Below are positions 10,111 to 22,292 of a stretch of DNA of 64,000 nt, one piece after another. The stretch comes from Tetracladium setigerum (taxonomy: Eukaryota > Ascomycota > Leotiomycetes > Helotiales): the NCBI GenBank assembly GCA_031472005.1, contig PZJY01000004.1, positions 434,001 to 498,000 of the forward strand. Reading direction: 5' to 3'. Every line of letters begins with the position of its first letter. The first letter of the stretch is position 1. The notes below the pieces were generated by a model that was given only the letters and a program-made list of their open reading frames with translations, was not told where the DNA came from and made no database searches. The translations under genes and the position numbers were made by a program.

Positions 10111-11076
10111 ATGAAGTTCCTTACCTTTCCAGCATTCGCTGGTGTCTGTCTTGCTGCCGCTATCAACCCTTTCGACCCATTGATCTGTTTCGACTCCTCA
10201 CCTAGTAGGATTTCTGCTAGCTCAACTATATCTGCAACTCAGTCAGTTACTTCTTCAACAAAGGGATGGGCTACCACTGTTGGCGGACTCATCACTTCCT
10301 ACCAATATAGCAATGCGTTGTCAACTGTGTGGGTTTTTCCAACAGGATCTGGGAGCCATGAAGCCACCAAAGTCACCTTCGAAGGAGTGCAAGTGATCAA
10401 CATTTCATTTGTCGTAGTCATGGTAGAGGTAATCGATAGCCAGACTATAACAGTCGTATCTTCGAACTCGAGCTCAACTAGCATCACTTCGACATCCGCA
10501 TCAGTGTCTACAACTTCTGCAGGCTCCACGTCTATCGCGCAGCCAAGTGCCACCCATCTCGTAAATGTAGGAACCGAAGAGGGATATTCTTACAGTCCTA
10601 ACCAGCTGAACGCATCCATTGGGGACATTGTGCGTTTTAATTTCTTGGGGCGAAACCATTCAGTGACGCAGTCAGATGTGGCCTCGCCTTGCACCTACAA
10701 TGGAGGCTTTGATACTGGGCTTAATCAATTCAATCCTCTCAATATCACTGGGAAGTTCATGATTGATTTTCAAGTCAATGTAACAACGCCACTATGGTTT
10801 TATTGGTATGTAAATTGTGCAATCTCTTTAGACCAGTATTCATGTTTCTCTAGCAAACAACCGGGTCCGCCAAGCCACTGTGGTAAAGGTATGGTATTTG
10901 CAATCAATCCAGGAGACAATTTCAAGCAATTCCAGAAAAACGCCGAGGCTCAGGGAGAAGCATTGACTATTCTTACCAGTATCTTGGGGGCTATTGGTAA
11001 TGCGTCAAGCATCAGTATAAACGCAATTGATAATGCCCTTTTTAATTCGACTCTAAGGTGGCGATATCTTCGTTAG
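10111..11076 (+). CDS. Secreted serine-rich cupredoxin
   Basis: The gene encodes a signal peptide (MKFLTFPAFAGVCLAAA), a Ser/Thr-rich region (residues about 30-145, likely O-glycosylated), and a plastocyanin-like domain.

The 966-nt frame is open throughout, but it contains a 48-bp intron at 10806-10853 (donor GTATGT, acceptor CTCTAG) whose length is a multiple of three. Removing it turns a disrupted loop into WFYCKQPGPPSHCGKGM, the usual Cys-His-Met copper loop of fungal extracellular cupredoxins. The fourth ligand is the His of GRNHSVTQ. The spliced product is 305 aa. The C-terminal part (GAIGNASS) has no clear GPI signal. Such proteins are extracellular and are thought to bind copper; role unknown. 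Divergent with the ferritin-like gene. Confidence 0.88.
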   Translation: MKFLTFPAFAGVCLAAAINPFDPLICFDSSPSRISASSTISATQSVTSSTKGWATTVGGLITSYQYSNALSTVWVFPTGSGSHEATKVTFEGVQVINISFVVVMVEVIDSQTITVVSSNSSSTSITSTSASVSTTSAGSTSIAQPSATHLVNVGTEEGYSYSPNQLNASIGDIVRFNFLGRNHSVTQSDVASPCTYNGGFDTGLNQFNPLNITGKFMIDFQVNVTTPLWFYWYVNCAISLDQYSCFSSKQPGPPSHCGKGMVFAINPGDNFKQFQKNAEAQGEALTILTSILGAIGNASSISINAIDNALFNSTLRWRYLR

Positions 11077-13218
11077 AGGAATTGAATGTTCTGAAATCTA
11101 CTCGGCAATATGGGGCTCTCGGATGGCAAGGATCTCACCAGTTTTAGGCCGTAAAATTGATCAAGCTCAAAGATTCTCATTCATCTTGAAAGACTGTAAT
11201 CTTAGTCATATGAATTTAAGCCCTAAACATAATTCGTAGCCTCGTGTGAAGGTCCTAAGTAAACAGTCTACATCTTGCACGAGCCTTGACACTATTCTAC
11301 TTGTTCCTAATGACACAGATCGTTTTTGTATTATATGAGAGCAAGTATATGGGCAAAATGGCTAACGTCCATCCCTGCGTCCCGAGACACACCCTGTCAC
11401 GAGACAAATCTATAAGTTAGTTTTGGAATTATAATTTTTTTCTTAATATGTCTATAAAGTTATCATATTACTTTCTTTAACTATTTCTCCCTAAGGAGAT
11501 TTCTTAGTAATAAGAAAAAGAGTATAATTGATTATGCTATTTGTGATGACCATCAAACACCTACCTCACACGTGACCATCAGGATCGCACCAGTACCGGG
11601 CCAGTTACGGACCAGTCCCGATGCATAAGCATGATCACCTGACGGACTGCAAGTTACGGATGCCTTACGGCCTTGTTACGGACATGTATATTGCCCGGCC
11701 TCTAGCCACTTATTAATCAGTAGTTTTCTTCTTTTCTTAGTACCAGAGCCTATTGTTACAATCGATCATTATTCATTAGCATATATCACCATACATCCCT
11801 GCTTTGATTACGTGATCGTACCGGTGAACAGTGCCGTTACAATAATATGAGGCTCTTTATAATTTAAATACGTGGCGACGACGCGACTGTAATTTTCGGA
11901 TTTAATAGGTCGGGAGGTTTAGGTGAGGTATATAATACAACCGAAATAAAAATAAATAAAATTTTAATATACAGTATCCACAGATTTTGATGTTGCTTGA
12001 ACTCAACGTACCTACATTTTATCTCGTTATAGGGTGCGTCTCGGCACACAGGGATAGACGTTATCTTATAGGCCAACTCTAAGACTAGCTAGCGACTTAT
12101 CGAATGGAGTTAAGCGAAAGACTCTCCTCCAACCCTTTGCTTGGCCCATATCTTGTCATAAATCAACTAATTTCTTGGTGAAGCAATCGGAAGAAGGCTG
12201 GCTAGTGCCAAGGAAACATAGAGGCCCATCAAAAAAAATCCATCACCATGTTGGTTGAGTGAGACACTTGCGGACTCGTAAGTTTACATCCTCCGCCGGT
12301 CTGTGGCACCGTATACCAGGCGTACTAATTAAGTTATCCTCCAAAACCTCGACTTAACAAGCTCTCTTATCCACTTACCCCAATCTGCATACAGAAGTAA
12401 TTTAAACTTGTAATAAACGGATCCCTTGAGGGTTCAAGCGCACCGCAGCGCTCGCATGGCGGGTTGTTACGAATATGTACAGCGAGGAATTATTGGACCA
12501 TAGAGTCGGGAAATATTGGGAAGCATGAAATCATGTTTGTAATTCTGTTTAGTTAAGCTAAGATGTTTGGGTATGAGTAAGTGTGCAGAATATTGCTAGC
12601 AGTTACTGCCTCTTTCCTGTTCCATAGAGCCAAAGGTAGAGAGCAACAATGACTGTAAGGGTGGCCTTTTGGTCAAAAGGGTCCTAGGGCTTAATACAAC
12701 TTCCTTGAGTTCGACATCAAAAGCAATCAGGAACAATTTGATTATCGCAGATACAATTATAGCTCGATTAGTCAGTGCTATTTCAGAATGAAATGATTTC
12801 GCCGATGCGTAAAATCACCGGATAAGACATATGATGCGTTATCGATAGAACGCGCCCTTGTTTCACCTCTATTCGGGATAGTTTGGCTGGGGACTTGCAG
12901 ATCCACGAACGATTTCAGCGTCGAATCTACTTAGGCTGTACTCAAGTAACTTTACTTGACTCTAGATAGCGTGCGCCATTGACGTTCTCAGCCTTGACTT
13001 TCGAAAATTTCTAGGATAGCGGCTGACAATGTCTATCCGCGATACTTTCCCCGCAACGATTAAACTTCACCCTAAAAAGCAACGAATGCTAATCAAAGAT
13101 AGAGCGAGTCATTTCCCAATCAAAAATGTCCTTATTATGAAACTTTCACCCAACTCTAGACGTAATTCACCAGTCCACATTATTCTCTGCGGTTTATGCT
13201 GAGCAAAATCCTCCCTCA
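11077..13218. other. Gene-free stretch
   Basis: No gene could be supported. The part around 11395-11841 could be a decayed solo LTR (separate entry). The rest is moderately A+T-rich and stop-rich in all frames. Confidence 0.5.
11395..11841. mobile_element. Possible solo LTR remnant
   Basis: The stretch starts TGTCACGAGA and ends GTGCCGTTACA, so it has short TGT...ACA-like inverted ends about 447 bp apart. It contains an A/T-rich middle followed by a GTTACGG-rich part, as many fungal LTRs do. No target-site duplication (flanks CACCC and ATAAT) and no second copy in the window support it, so this is tentative. Confidence 0.22.
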
Positions 13219-13751
13219 ATGGATAACTTTTCTTCTTCTAAAATCAACGAAAACGTTGTCATTTTCAGCAATCGGCAGGTAAATGCATATAACGCAACAA
13301 TTAAGAGTGGCTCAACGATAATTCTCGGTGGCAGCCGTGACATACTTCAAGATGTGTTGAAATTCAGATTGAAATGTGCAGGGCTTGAAGAGGCGTTGGA
13401 AAACAAGAGCAAGGCGGCGGATTTATCACAGAGCCCAAGCATAAGTAACGGAACCGAGTGTGCGGCTCGATCAGCACTTACGCCCTCATCTCAAACGCCT
13501 TCTATCAGCGATGACTTCGAAATACTCACAGGACCTGAAGCTGGTGAGGCTGCGAAGGTAGATAAAACTCATGCCCCTTCCTAGACTCAACATATTATCT
13601 ACAAGGAGAACCTAACTTGAAGTAGGGATTTGCACCAGTTCCTGCCGCCAATGGCATGTATGATATGTCGAGTATTGTTGTTCCTGGAGATGTACATGTT
13701 CATTATGATGACGTGGGAAACATAAGTACTCTGGTTTTCAGAAAGCGATGA
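13219..13751 (+). CDS. Hypothetical protein, two exons
   Basis: Exon 1 is 13219-13557 and exon 2 13626-13751. The 68-bp intron starts GTAGAT and ends AAGTAG, and the join is in phase, giving 154 aa. The N-terminal half (IFSNRQVNAYNATIKSGSTI) is mixed; the middle is Ser/Thr-rich; the C-terminus VVPGDVHVHYDDVGNISTL ends in basic FRKR. Without splicing the frame ends after 121 aa. The donor is weak, so the intron is likely rather than certain. No family recognised; no signal peptide or membrane helix. Confidence 0.5.
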
Positions 13752-15168
13752 TCTTTCCCACTATCATTCAACGGTATACAAGCGGCAAGGGCGTCCTTGC
13801 AGTGACTGAGATGGAATATCTCTTCTATGTTGCAGTCCCAAGGGGGAGGGAGAGGAAAGGGGTTTATGTAAGCTCGATAATGGATTTGATGCCGATATGG
13901 AACTTCTCAACCTTGAAATTTCTATTAGATTGTGTCGACGACAATTTTGAAAGATCCCACGTGTTGTTTTTCTGTTAACGGGCACAACAAATTCGCAAAC
14001 AGGCTTGCCGAAGCAGTATTCTTTGGTCATCTCGCGGATTTCCTTCTCAGAAACATCCTATTTCCAGATACCGTGGCATTATTCCGACCTAAAAGTTGAT
14101 CCACATAGCAGAAGTATGTACTCCCAGACCGGGTCATCGCATCCTTAAGCCAATCCGGGAATGGTTCGGACCTTACGTATGAAGAAACGACCGAGAGATA
14201 TCGACTCAACGGATTTGATATCTCCACGAAATCTGCGCCCCCTCTACAGCCCAGGTGACAAACTGCGAACTCGCTTGGTCATGTGCCCTAGGAACTACCG
14301 TCGTATCGCTTTTGCGTTGCAAGGGGCAGAGTTAAACCTGAAAGCCTTTGGAAAGTACACGGTAGTGTTCGTACAGAAGGTCGAGCCAAAATGGAACTCC
14401 TTCTAGCCAAAACCTATCGACCTACCAAAACCTAATGACCTAAAGGACGAACTGAAGGTCGAGCTCCGATCTCAGGATATCTTTAAATTACATACAACGT
14501 TGAAGGTGACGAGAAGGCTTCAGGCAGAGGGACTGGAAGGAAGGAAAGCCCCAACAATTGTGGCGGGCCCAACGGCCGGGCACCAGACTTATCCCACCGG
14601 CAAGTATTTTCTCCGTGGGTAGTACCAGGAAATTCACGTATACTCTTGAACGAACGGTTGTGATCAGGGCTTATTCGACATATCATGTCCCAGTGACTTT
14701 GAAGGATTCCCATTTCGTGAAGTTGGCCCTGTGGTGAGTAAGAGTGGTTTGATTTTTCTCTAAACTACTCCCGGAACGTATTACGTCTGAAGTGGGCTGT
14801 GTAATGGCCTGGGGGATGTATGGTATGAGGGAGTTTGGTAGGAGTTTTGTTGACTATATAATCAGCTGGCCTTCTCCGCACGCAGCGCGACCCCGCACTT
14901 CAACAACAAAGATTTATTCCGCTTTTCTAACCCAAGTTTGTAATTTTAACCAGAACTATACGTCTTTAACTGTAGACATTGAGCTGTAGGTAAAACCACA
15001 CCATTACAAGCACGACTGAAGGAAAAGGTTGCGGTGCAAGGAATGTGAAGAATCCGAAACCAATGGATGATCCTACATTCCGACACTAATATAGCATGCA
15101 CTTCAGAATATACATAATTAATATAGATTTCTGTGGCCTTTCTGAATTTTCATTTTTGATTTCCCAAG
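13752..15168. other. Gene-poor, stop-rich stretch
   Basis: Short open frames on both strands (14027-14227, 14161-14406, 14483-14713 and others) do not link into a coding pattern. It may be decayed coding DNA upstream of the dynamin pseudogene. Confidence 0.4.
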
Positions 15169-15897
15169 ATGTGCGTTACTTACTATCTATCTTCCGAAAT
15201 CTCCAGGCATATTCTATCAAAACTGAGGATAAGGGACCAAGAATCTATCCAAGCAGTAGGAGTCGGCTTTGCCTCCCTCTCTAGTCTTCGGTCTGCCAAA
15301 TACACCCACAGACTGAATCGGATCGCTCGTCTGAGAGCAAAAGGGGTAGGAGAGCGTATCTGACTTCCTCAATCAATAATATGCGGCGATCAATTCGCAG
15401 GGAAGAGTTCCGTTCTTAAAGGCATTACAGGCATCCCCTTTCCTCGATAGGATAGTATATATATAAATTTCGTCACCGATATCATTCTTTATCATTATAA
15501 CAAAATTTCGAAAACAACCGCCACGGCCACTCCGCATGCATCTCGCACCAAAGCACAACGTGAACATTTCCAGGCGTACCATCGAGTATTACGCGATTTC
15601 TCAGAACTCTAGGGCGTCATTGCTGAAGCAGGAACCCTGATAGGACTTCGAGGCTCAGGAGTAGATGAAGGTCTCACTTTTGGCGAGGACGTTCTCCGAA
15701 TCGAGATCGTAGGAAATACCGGACTCTATCTTTCGGTCGTAGACCTGCCCGGCCTGATTTCGGTCGCAAGTGAGGGCAACTCCACTGAAACAAAACGGAA
15801 TCTCGCACAGTCCGTGGATTCAGCCGAGTTCTTGGAGAAATTTGCTCAGGGTTTCTGCCATCGGATTTCTGATGAAGACTTTCTTCTCTGGGTATAG
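15169..15897 (+). pseudogene. Dynamin-family GTPase pseudogene (N-terminal G domain)
   Basis: One reading frame encodes successive parts of a dynamin GTPase domain, broken by stops at 15361-15363 (TGA), 15448-15450 (TAG), 15610-15612 (TAG) and 15895-15897 (TAG). The order of motifs is right: the N-terminal helix RLRAKGVGERI; LPQ plus the P-loop GDQFAGKSSVLKGITG (15385-15432) and IPFPR; FVTDIIL; the segment FGEDVLRIEIVGN; and the G3 motif VVDLPGLI at about 15748. Downstream regions (NKxD, middle and GED parts) could not be found, so the copy is also truncated. Intact fungal dynamin-like proteins of this type are 700-900 aa, cytosolic, and act in membrane remodelling. This copy cannot make one. 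Confidence 0.85.
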
Positions 15898-18179
15898 CGC
15901 TATACATTGACCTGGAAGGTATCGGTCTCTGTCGACACGGTAAGGTGTACCCTTCTTTAGAAGCAGATTTAGCTGAAGCTCTAATCTTAAGGTCATCTTC
16001 CGAACCACTTACCCCCTATGAAAACTCACTATAAGATCGAAATCAACACTAATGATGTCCGCATTGCACTATGGGTATGAAGCGTAAAAGTGCCCAATGA
16101 CTACTTTGAGCTCGGTCAACACGAACAAACTCCACCACGTCTACCGACTCCGTGAGGGTAACCAAACATCAGCTTAGGCATGTTACAGTATAGAATAGCA
16201 GCGCACACGCTGCTCAGCCTTTTGCCCTAAACTCCCCATATAGACGGTGAATATCATGTTAGCGTGTTGCTGTGTCGGGTAGTGGGGTTTCGGTTCAATG
16301 GGCCTCTCCCACCATCAAATTAATCTTCTTAAGGTTCGAAATAGGCTCGCGGGTCACGCAAATATCGTCTGATGATCAGATGAGAGGAGCAAGAAGGGGT
16401 TGCATGGTAGATACGGCTTTCATGGCGATGAATAATACGACTTCCCATTGGTTAGTAGGCCAATCCCGTTGTCCATAAAGCTAATATCAGGAGCCATTTT
16501 TACAGCTGTCTTGAACCTCCACATAATTCGCAGTCACGTACCGAACATCATGGCGGGACCTGGGGAATTTGAGTCCACCCGTCCTTCTAGCATATGCTAT
16601 TTGACATGGTCCAATTCAACTTGTTTGCAAGTGATATAATACTACCCTCTCCCGTTCGCGGCATCTGTGTGAGCAAAATAACGCTGAGCAATGTCGACAG
16701 ACTCTTCCATTCGAAACACTAATTCGTTTTATGCAAGCGTTTCAGGTTTCCCATGTTATTTCCAACTCATATCTATTATTGATAGGCTACTGGATACCTT
16801 GCGCGGCCATCTTCTTGGTCCAAGATCAAAGGAATTTCCTCTATGTACATGGATACTTCTATGGGATTTTATCCACCGATTCAATTCATACAAACACACC
16901 GGTACATTCTATACACATATGTGCAGGCTATAATGGATTATGGCTAAAGATCCGGATTAGTCAATGAACTCCGACGATATTGTTTTAACCACATCTGCGA
17001 AAGATGCCCTTGCAATGCTAAGGAGCAGCACAAGCCAAGATGAATTGAGCATATTTGGAGGCTCTCAAGACCAACAGGAATATCATTGTCTTACATTCTG
17101 AAATAAGTGTATTATACATACACTTCCAGATTTACATTCATCTTAGGCTAGCAGTAATCGTTAGATGATGCCGTTTCGACGCATAGTGTGGCCTGCTTTT
17201 CACTCCATCTCATATTTCGGATGAGTATAACAACCAATGCCTCTTTCTTCATATAGAAACCTACGACGCTATAATCGTCGCCATCAACCTTCTAACGTCA
17301 ACCTATGGGGAACAATGTTTGACACCCAGTCTACGCAGAGGACTGCATAAAAGCGCTAGAAAAGCTATGCGACATTCACAATCAGAGATCGATTTTATAT
17401 GCTGGTGTCTGAACTGAATTTGCTTTCAAAGGAGGGCATCCGGACTTCGAGCTGTGAAGCTTATCAAGCAAGAGGTGAACTACCCACAACAGGTATAGTA
17501 AGTTAGATATTGTCTAAGAATTGCGATCCAGTCTCAACCAGAAAGTCCCGAGTATGTGGATTACCCTTCTATTCTTGTCAATAAGAGAATGACTTCAAAT
17601 TTGACTGGAAGTCCGAAATATTAAGGACCTCAAGTTACATGCGGGATGACAGCTCCGTATTATCTCCCGATGCTGTGAATGGGGTCAATCTTGAACCAAA
17701 AAGCCGGTTAGATGCTGTGCTGTCACCTCAAGCTGACAATGGAAGAGCCAAAGTGCACTCGGACTGCTTGCTATTGTTGATAATTAGTACCTGTGCTTCA
17801 AAGACTGAAGCCCTTCTTAAATGCTGGTACTTTTAATAAATTAAAATACGTCCAATACTCCTACGGTTTTCGTTTTCGCAACCAGCCACCCACTACTAGC
17901 AATCATAGATGTTTAAATTTCTTATCTACATCATCGGGCGCTCACTGACCCTCGGCATGATAACTTTCAAAACCTTTTGGAACGAACTCGCGCTCAATCT
18001 CCAATTGGCAGAGTATCATGACCCCACCACTTTATATCACAGACCAACACGGCGCTGGAGATCCTTATTCGAGTCACTCTATCGAGAATGAATCAGTGCT
18101 CTGGCGTACTCATGATAGTTGCTGGCTGTTTGGTCTCTCCGAACCTGAGACTTACAAAAATACCGGCGTTGCTACTACA
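15898..18179. other. Decayed, stop-rich region without callable gene
   Basis: Frames are broken every 20-60 codons. Isolated protein-like fragments occur (for example about 16990-17090 and 17640-17830 on plus), which might be remains of the C-terminal part of the dynamin-like gene or of neighbouring genes. I could not link any of them to a family. Confidence 0.4.
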
Positions 18180-19598
18180 TCAACTTGCGTCATGAAGGTC
18201 GTCCACTCTATGAATTATGCGGAATGCTCTGTGGAAGCTGAAGGAGGAAGGGCTGGATCCTTCCAAGACATTTAAAACGTCCTTGGGCCCTGAGATACGA
18301 GAGAATACATACATAATGTATTGGTCGGCAGCTTTTTGGGTTAGTCTACTAAGTACACATCGCTAGAGAGCTTCACATACCTTCGTCATCTAAAAAATCA
18401 CCCGTCATGACTTCTACCCATTTCTGTCTGAGCAAGTCCCAGATTTGTATCATGTCGTCTACATCACTTTGTTGAAGATCAATGTTACTCTGCGCAAAAA
18501 TGCCATTTGTACGGCATAATCTCCAGTTCTCATTTGCGCCGCCATCAAATCGAGGCTTGCCCAACGTAGCTCGATCCACCGATGATCCACGTAACCACGC
18601 CACCTGGATGGCAATGCACTCACCAGCAACCATTGAATCAACTGATAGAATGCAGTAAGCCCATATTCTCCACAGAGCTAGGGACATTCGAGGATCTTCA
18701 ATGTCGCGGGTCAGGAGAGACATCCCCAGCATTCTAATACTATTCTGTCCTTCAAGGTAGATTTTTCGAGTATCCTCGATCTTGCATTCCTCTCCCGAAA
18801 GGTATGCAAGTGTCTCCCAAGCAGGTGGATTAACTTTGAACAGATTGCAGTCTATTGCTTTTCGGAGCAGGTCGCTATCAACAGCAAACTGTGTTGTCCA
18901 GAAATCAATTTCTTCAAGATTATCAGCCTGAAGAAGGGCGTCTTCAACAAATTCTCTGAGGATTTTATCAACCATCGACCGCGTTGCCCCATCAGATGAC
19001 GAATCAACTACTGAAGATACATCTTCTTCGGGTAAGGATCCACTCACAGCTCGTAAAAGATCTTCCGCGCGCCAAGTCGTCCAAGTAAGCCTTGGTAGAG
19101 GATCTAGCGTCCTTGGTCGACTTTTCCTCGACAAAGCATTCTGTACGTGCCAATTACCTATCCTCTGGTGTAAGATAAGTTCTAGAAAATTAGCGGTAGC
19201 TTACCTGAGCTTGACCTTCTTGGATTCGAGAGAAGGCTGTTTGGTTTTGATACGTTAGGAGGCGCTGAGCTGTAGCTTGAGGACTTTGATATTTGGACTG
19301 GCGCCGACGACTCGCTAGCAACGGCCAGCAGATTTCCTGCCCATTTTGCTGAAATTATGTTTGTCCATAGGCTGTGAAGCCAACCATAAGAGGGAGAGGG
19401 TTTTTCGAACGTTGAAATGTCTTTCGGCTTTGGTTCCACTGGAATATCATCATACTCTGGTCCCTGAAGAAGGACAGGAAGTGGTCTGGAGATTGGCGGG
19501 AACCCTTCTCTCACCATCTTCACAATTAAATTAGCACGTCTTTCGGTATGAAAACCAAAGAAGTTTTTAATACTAATCCATACTACCTTCAGGCTCAT
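18180..19598 (-). CDS. Hypothetical protein, three exons
   Basis: Exons on minus: 19598-19205, 19157-18381 and 18331-18180, in phase throughout, 440 aa. Intron 1 (47 bp) begins GTAAGC; intron 2 (49 bp) begins GTATGT with branch GACTAAC and ends AAAAAG. If intron 2 is not used the protein ends four residues after the donor; using it adds 50 open codons. The start is the first ATG of the frame (MSLKVVW); an internal ATG (MVREGF) is an alternative. Exon 1 is Pro/Ser-rich. Exon 2 is acidic and largely helical (FVEDALLQADNLEEIDFW, WRIWAYCILSVDSM). No domain recognised; probably soluble. Confidence 0.6.
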
Positions 19599-19819
19599 CT
19601 TTATCACCAAATTTACGTCATCTTTTAAATGTCATCATGTCCGCATGCTTAACTGGCAGTACAGGAACCATCAATCGTTGAAAAGTCACAATTCAAGCAA
19701 AATCTTGTCAACTTGTTATCTGCGTGAGTGGGACTTCGCAGCTTAGCATCGACCTATGTGCCATTGAGTAGTCTACTAAGTGAACAAACATCTCATTGAT
19801 GTGATATAATGATATTATG

Positions 19820-21855
19820 CTATGCTAACTCATCCTCGGAATCACTGTACAGCTCATTATTAGGCAATATCTTCTTGCTAGGAGAATGATCGTTTCCCAG
19901 GTGCTTCAACAAATTAGCAAGTTTGAAATATCCCTTCCCTCTCTGCCTCAGACACCCCTCAACTGTACATGGAAATTCCGAATAATTATGGATTTCGCGT
20001 TGGTGTTTTATGAGTTCAGATTCTGCTTCTTTGGGCAATCTGCCGACCCGATACAATGTTGTCGGATCACTTGCACACTCAGGCCGTGGACACGGAGCTT
20101 TGACGTCGTAACGAGACTCCAACTTGTCTTCCGAATCGTTATGTATCTTGAAAGATGAATACAGCCCATGCTCTTTTTCCTCGTGCTTCACCAAATTGCC
20201 CTGTCTGTAGTATCCGTTCCCGCCCTGCTTTGGACATCCCTCGAATGTACATGAAAATCTTGAGAAATCATGGACTTTACGTAGGTGGACGATGAGTTCA
20301 GATTCTTCCTTTTTGGAGAATCTGCCAGACTGAAACAATATTGTCGGATGGGTCGCACAGTCAGGATGTGGACATGGAACTTTAACATCGCGGTTAGATG
20401 CTAACTTATCCCCCAAATCACGATCTGAATCAGTAAAATGGTCGCTATATTCAGTTGTAGTATTGCTCTTCTGTGCTCTGCCAGCGTATCTTTCGCTCTG
20501 ATTTGTTTTTGCGACTTTCAGTTTCGTGATACAAAGCGGCTCATTATTTGGGGATCTGTTATTTCCATCTTGAGTAGATGTTGGTGCATCCAAGTCCTGA
20601 TCTGGTATTTTCTTGGTCGGTCTCCTCTTACGAGACCCCTGCGTGGAATGATGCTTTGGAACATAGTCCCTGTCGCCCGGCAGAGGTGGAAGTCTGTTTT
20701 GCTGATAGAGTGTTATAAGATTCTTGACCTCACGACGAGATGCTAACTTGTCCTCCGGCTTGCTATACAAACCGAGGTCTTTGTTGTGCAATATCTCATG
20801 TTCTTTTTCTAAGTGCTTCACCAAATCATGATATCTGAAGTATCCGTCCTTGCCCTGGCGCGAACTATCCTTGACCGCACATGGAAATGGCGGCTCATGA
20901 TCTCGACGTGTATGTTCAGTGAGTTCAGATCTTGCCTCGTTAGAAAATCTGCCAGACCGATACCGTGATGTACTAGTCGCACAGTCGGGGTGTGGACACG
21001 GAACGGAGCTAATATGTGTGCCTCGAGTAGTATCCAGCGAAAAATGCAAATCGCGATCTGGTTCAATCAATCCATCGCTAGATTCGCTATTATTTTGGTT
21101 TGCGGCTTTCAGTTTCGAGATACAAAGCGGCTGATCTTTCTGGGATCTGGTGTCTTCATCTTCAGTAGATGATAATGCGGCAGGTTGCTCCAAATCCCGA
21201 TCAGTCGGTATTTTCTTGATCCGCCTCCTCTTACGAGATCCTTGCGTAGAACTGTGCTCTGGTACGTAGTCCTCGTCGCCCGGTAGAGATGGATATTTCC
21301 ATTTTAGTCGAGTTTCTTCACGACTAACTTCTTCTGAATCCAGTACATCGTGTCGCGCGACGTTGATTGAATGAGAGTTGTTGTTGCGGAGGTGTCCAGT
21401 TTTAAATAGACTAGCCACCGACGTCGTGTTGGAAATTGCTGTGGACGAAGAAGGTGCTGCTTCTTCTTCACCTGGCCATCGTGGGAAATTCCATTCCGGT
21501 GGGTAACTGGAAGCTAAACCCTTTCGCTTTTCCGGAAAATCAGCACATGCTAGGAGAAGCCAGGAGATAATGTACGTACTACTGTTAAAATAGTTTGTAA
21601 TGCCACACCGTGTTGCATTTCCGATGCAGACTCATCAGTGTCTTCTTCATCTTCTGTTCCGACCTCATCGTCATTATCTGTTTCGATTTCATCATTTGTG
21701 TTATCAGTCCCATCATCTGTGGATTCAATTTCGCCGTTTTCTGAGAAGTCTCTTTCATATTTGGCAAATAGATCCTCATAAAATCTCTTGCGGCTCGAGA
21801 TTTTATGCGTCAGAGATTGAACGAGATCATCGTCGAGTTTGGGTTGCGAAGACAT
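19820..21855 (-). CDS. Multi-C2H2 zinc-finger protein with internal repeats
   Basis: Exon 1 starts at ATG 21855 and encodes an acidic region (EEDTDESASEM). The long 3' exon runs open from about 21520 down to 19820. The intron between them (about 21500-21570, donor GTACGT or GTACAT) is needed to connect the frames, but its exact ends are unclear.

The large exon carries three tandem modules, each with two C2H2-like fingers: CPHPDC or CPRPEC ... H-x4-H, then FxC-x4-C ... H-x4-H with GYF/GYY before LVKH. A linker block (DYVPEHSSTQGSRKRR; DYVPKHHSTQGSRKRR) is present twice, so the gene grew by internal duplication. In the first module the second Cys of the second finger is replaced (CAVKDSSRQ against CTFEGCPKQ). 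Nuclear nucleic-acid binding is likely from fingers and basic patches; targets unknown. Confidence 0.75.
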
Positions 21856-21956
21856 GTTTGCGATTTTTTTGAAAGAGAAAATGAGGGGGGGGGTTTCGGG
21901 ATTTAAAGGAGAACCCAGCCACCTCTAGCTCCAAACTACGCCCCTACAATCCATGT

Positions 21957-22072
21957 AACCTGCAATCCTGCAACCTGCAATCCTGCAACCCTGCAACCTG
22001 CAATCCTGCAACCTGCAATCCTGCAACCTGCAATCCTGCAACCTGCAATCCTGCAATCCTGCAACCTGCGAT
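21957..22072. repeat. 7/8-bp TGCAACC / TGCAATCC minisatellite
   Basis: About 15 alternating units of TGCAATCC and TGCAACC form a higher-order 15-bp pattern. It lies 100 bp upstream of the C2H2 gene's start and directly at the border of the A+T-rich region. Confidence 0.88.
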
Positions 22073-22292
22073 CGTCAAAATGGCGTCAATCTATATGCGC
22101 AAAGCGCAAAACGCTACTTGGGCGTTATTTCATCAGAACATTAAGTCACCTAATCACCTGCGTAATTTTAAAAAAGATTTTAATTAAGGTAATCATCGTA
22201 ATAAATATATTATAAGGTATTACTTATCTTAATATTACTTTAACTTATTTAAGAAGATAATAATATTATTTAATTATCTCTCGCTTTATTAT

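Noticed and set aside
11395..11841. Full LTR retrotransposon here
   Set aside because: No coding remains and no second LTR; kept only as a tentative solo-LTR remnant.
15169..18179. Intact dynamin gene using many introns
   Set aside because: Stops fall inside conserved motifs (between the N-terminal helix and LPQ, and directly after PFPR), where introns with proper borders cannot remove them, and the second half is missing.
18018..18275. Plus-strand frame opposite the third exon of the gene at 18180-19598
   Set aside because: It is antisense to a better-supported spliced exon; I keep the minus-strand model.
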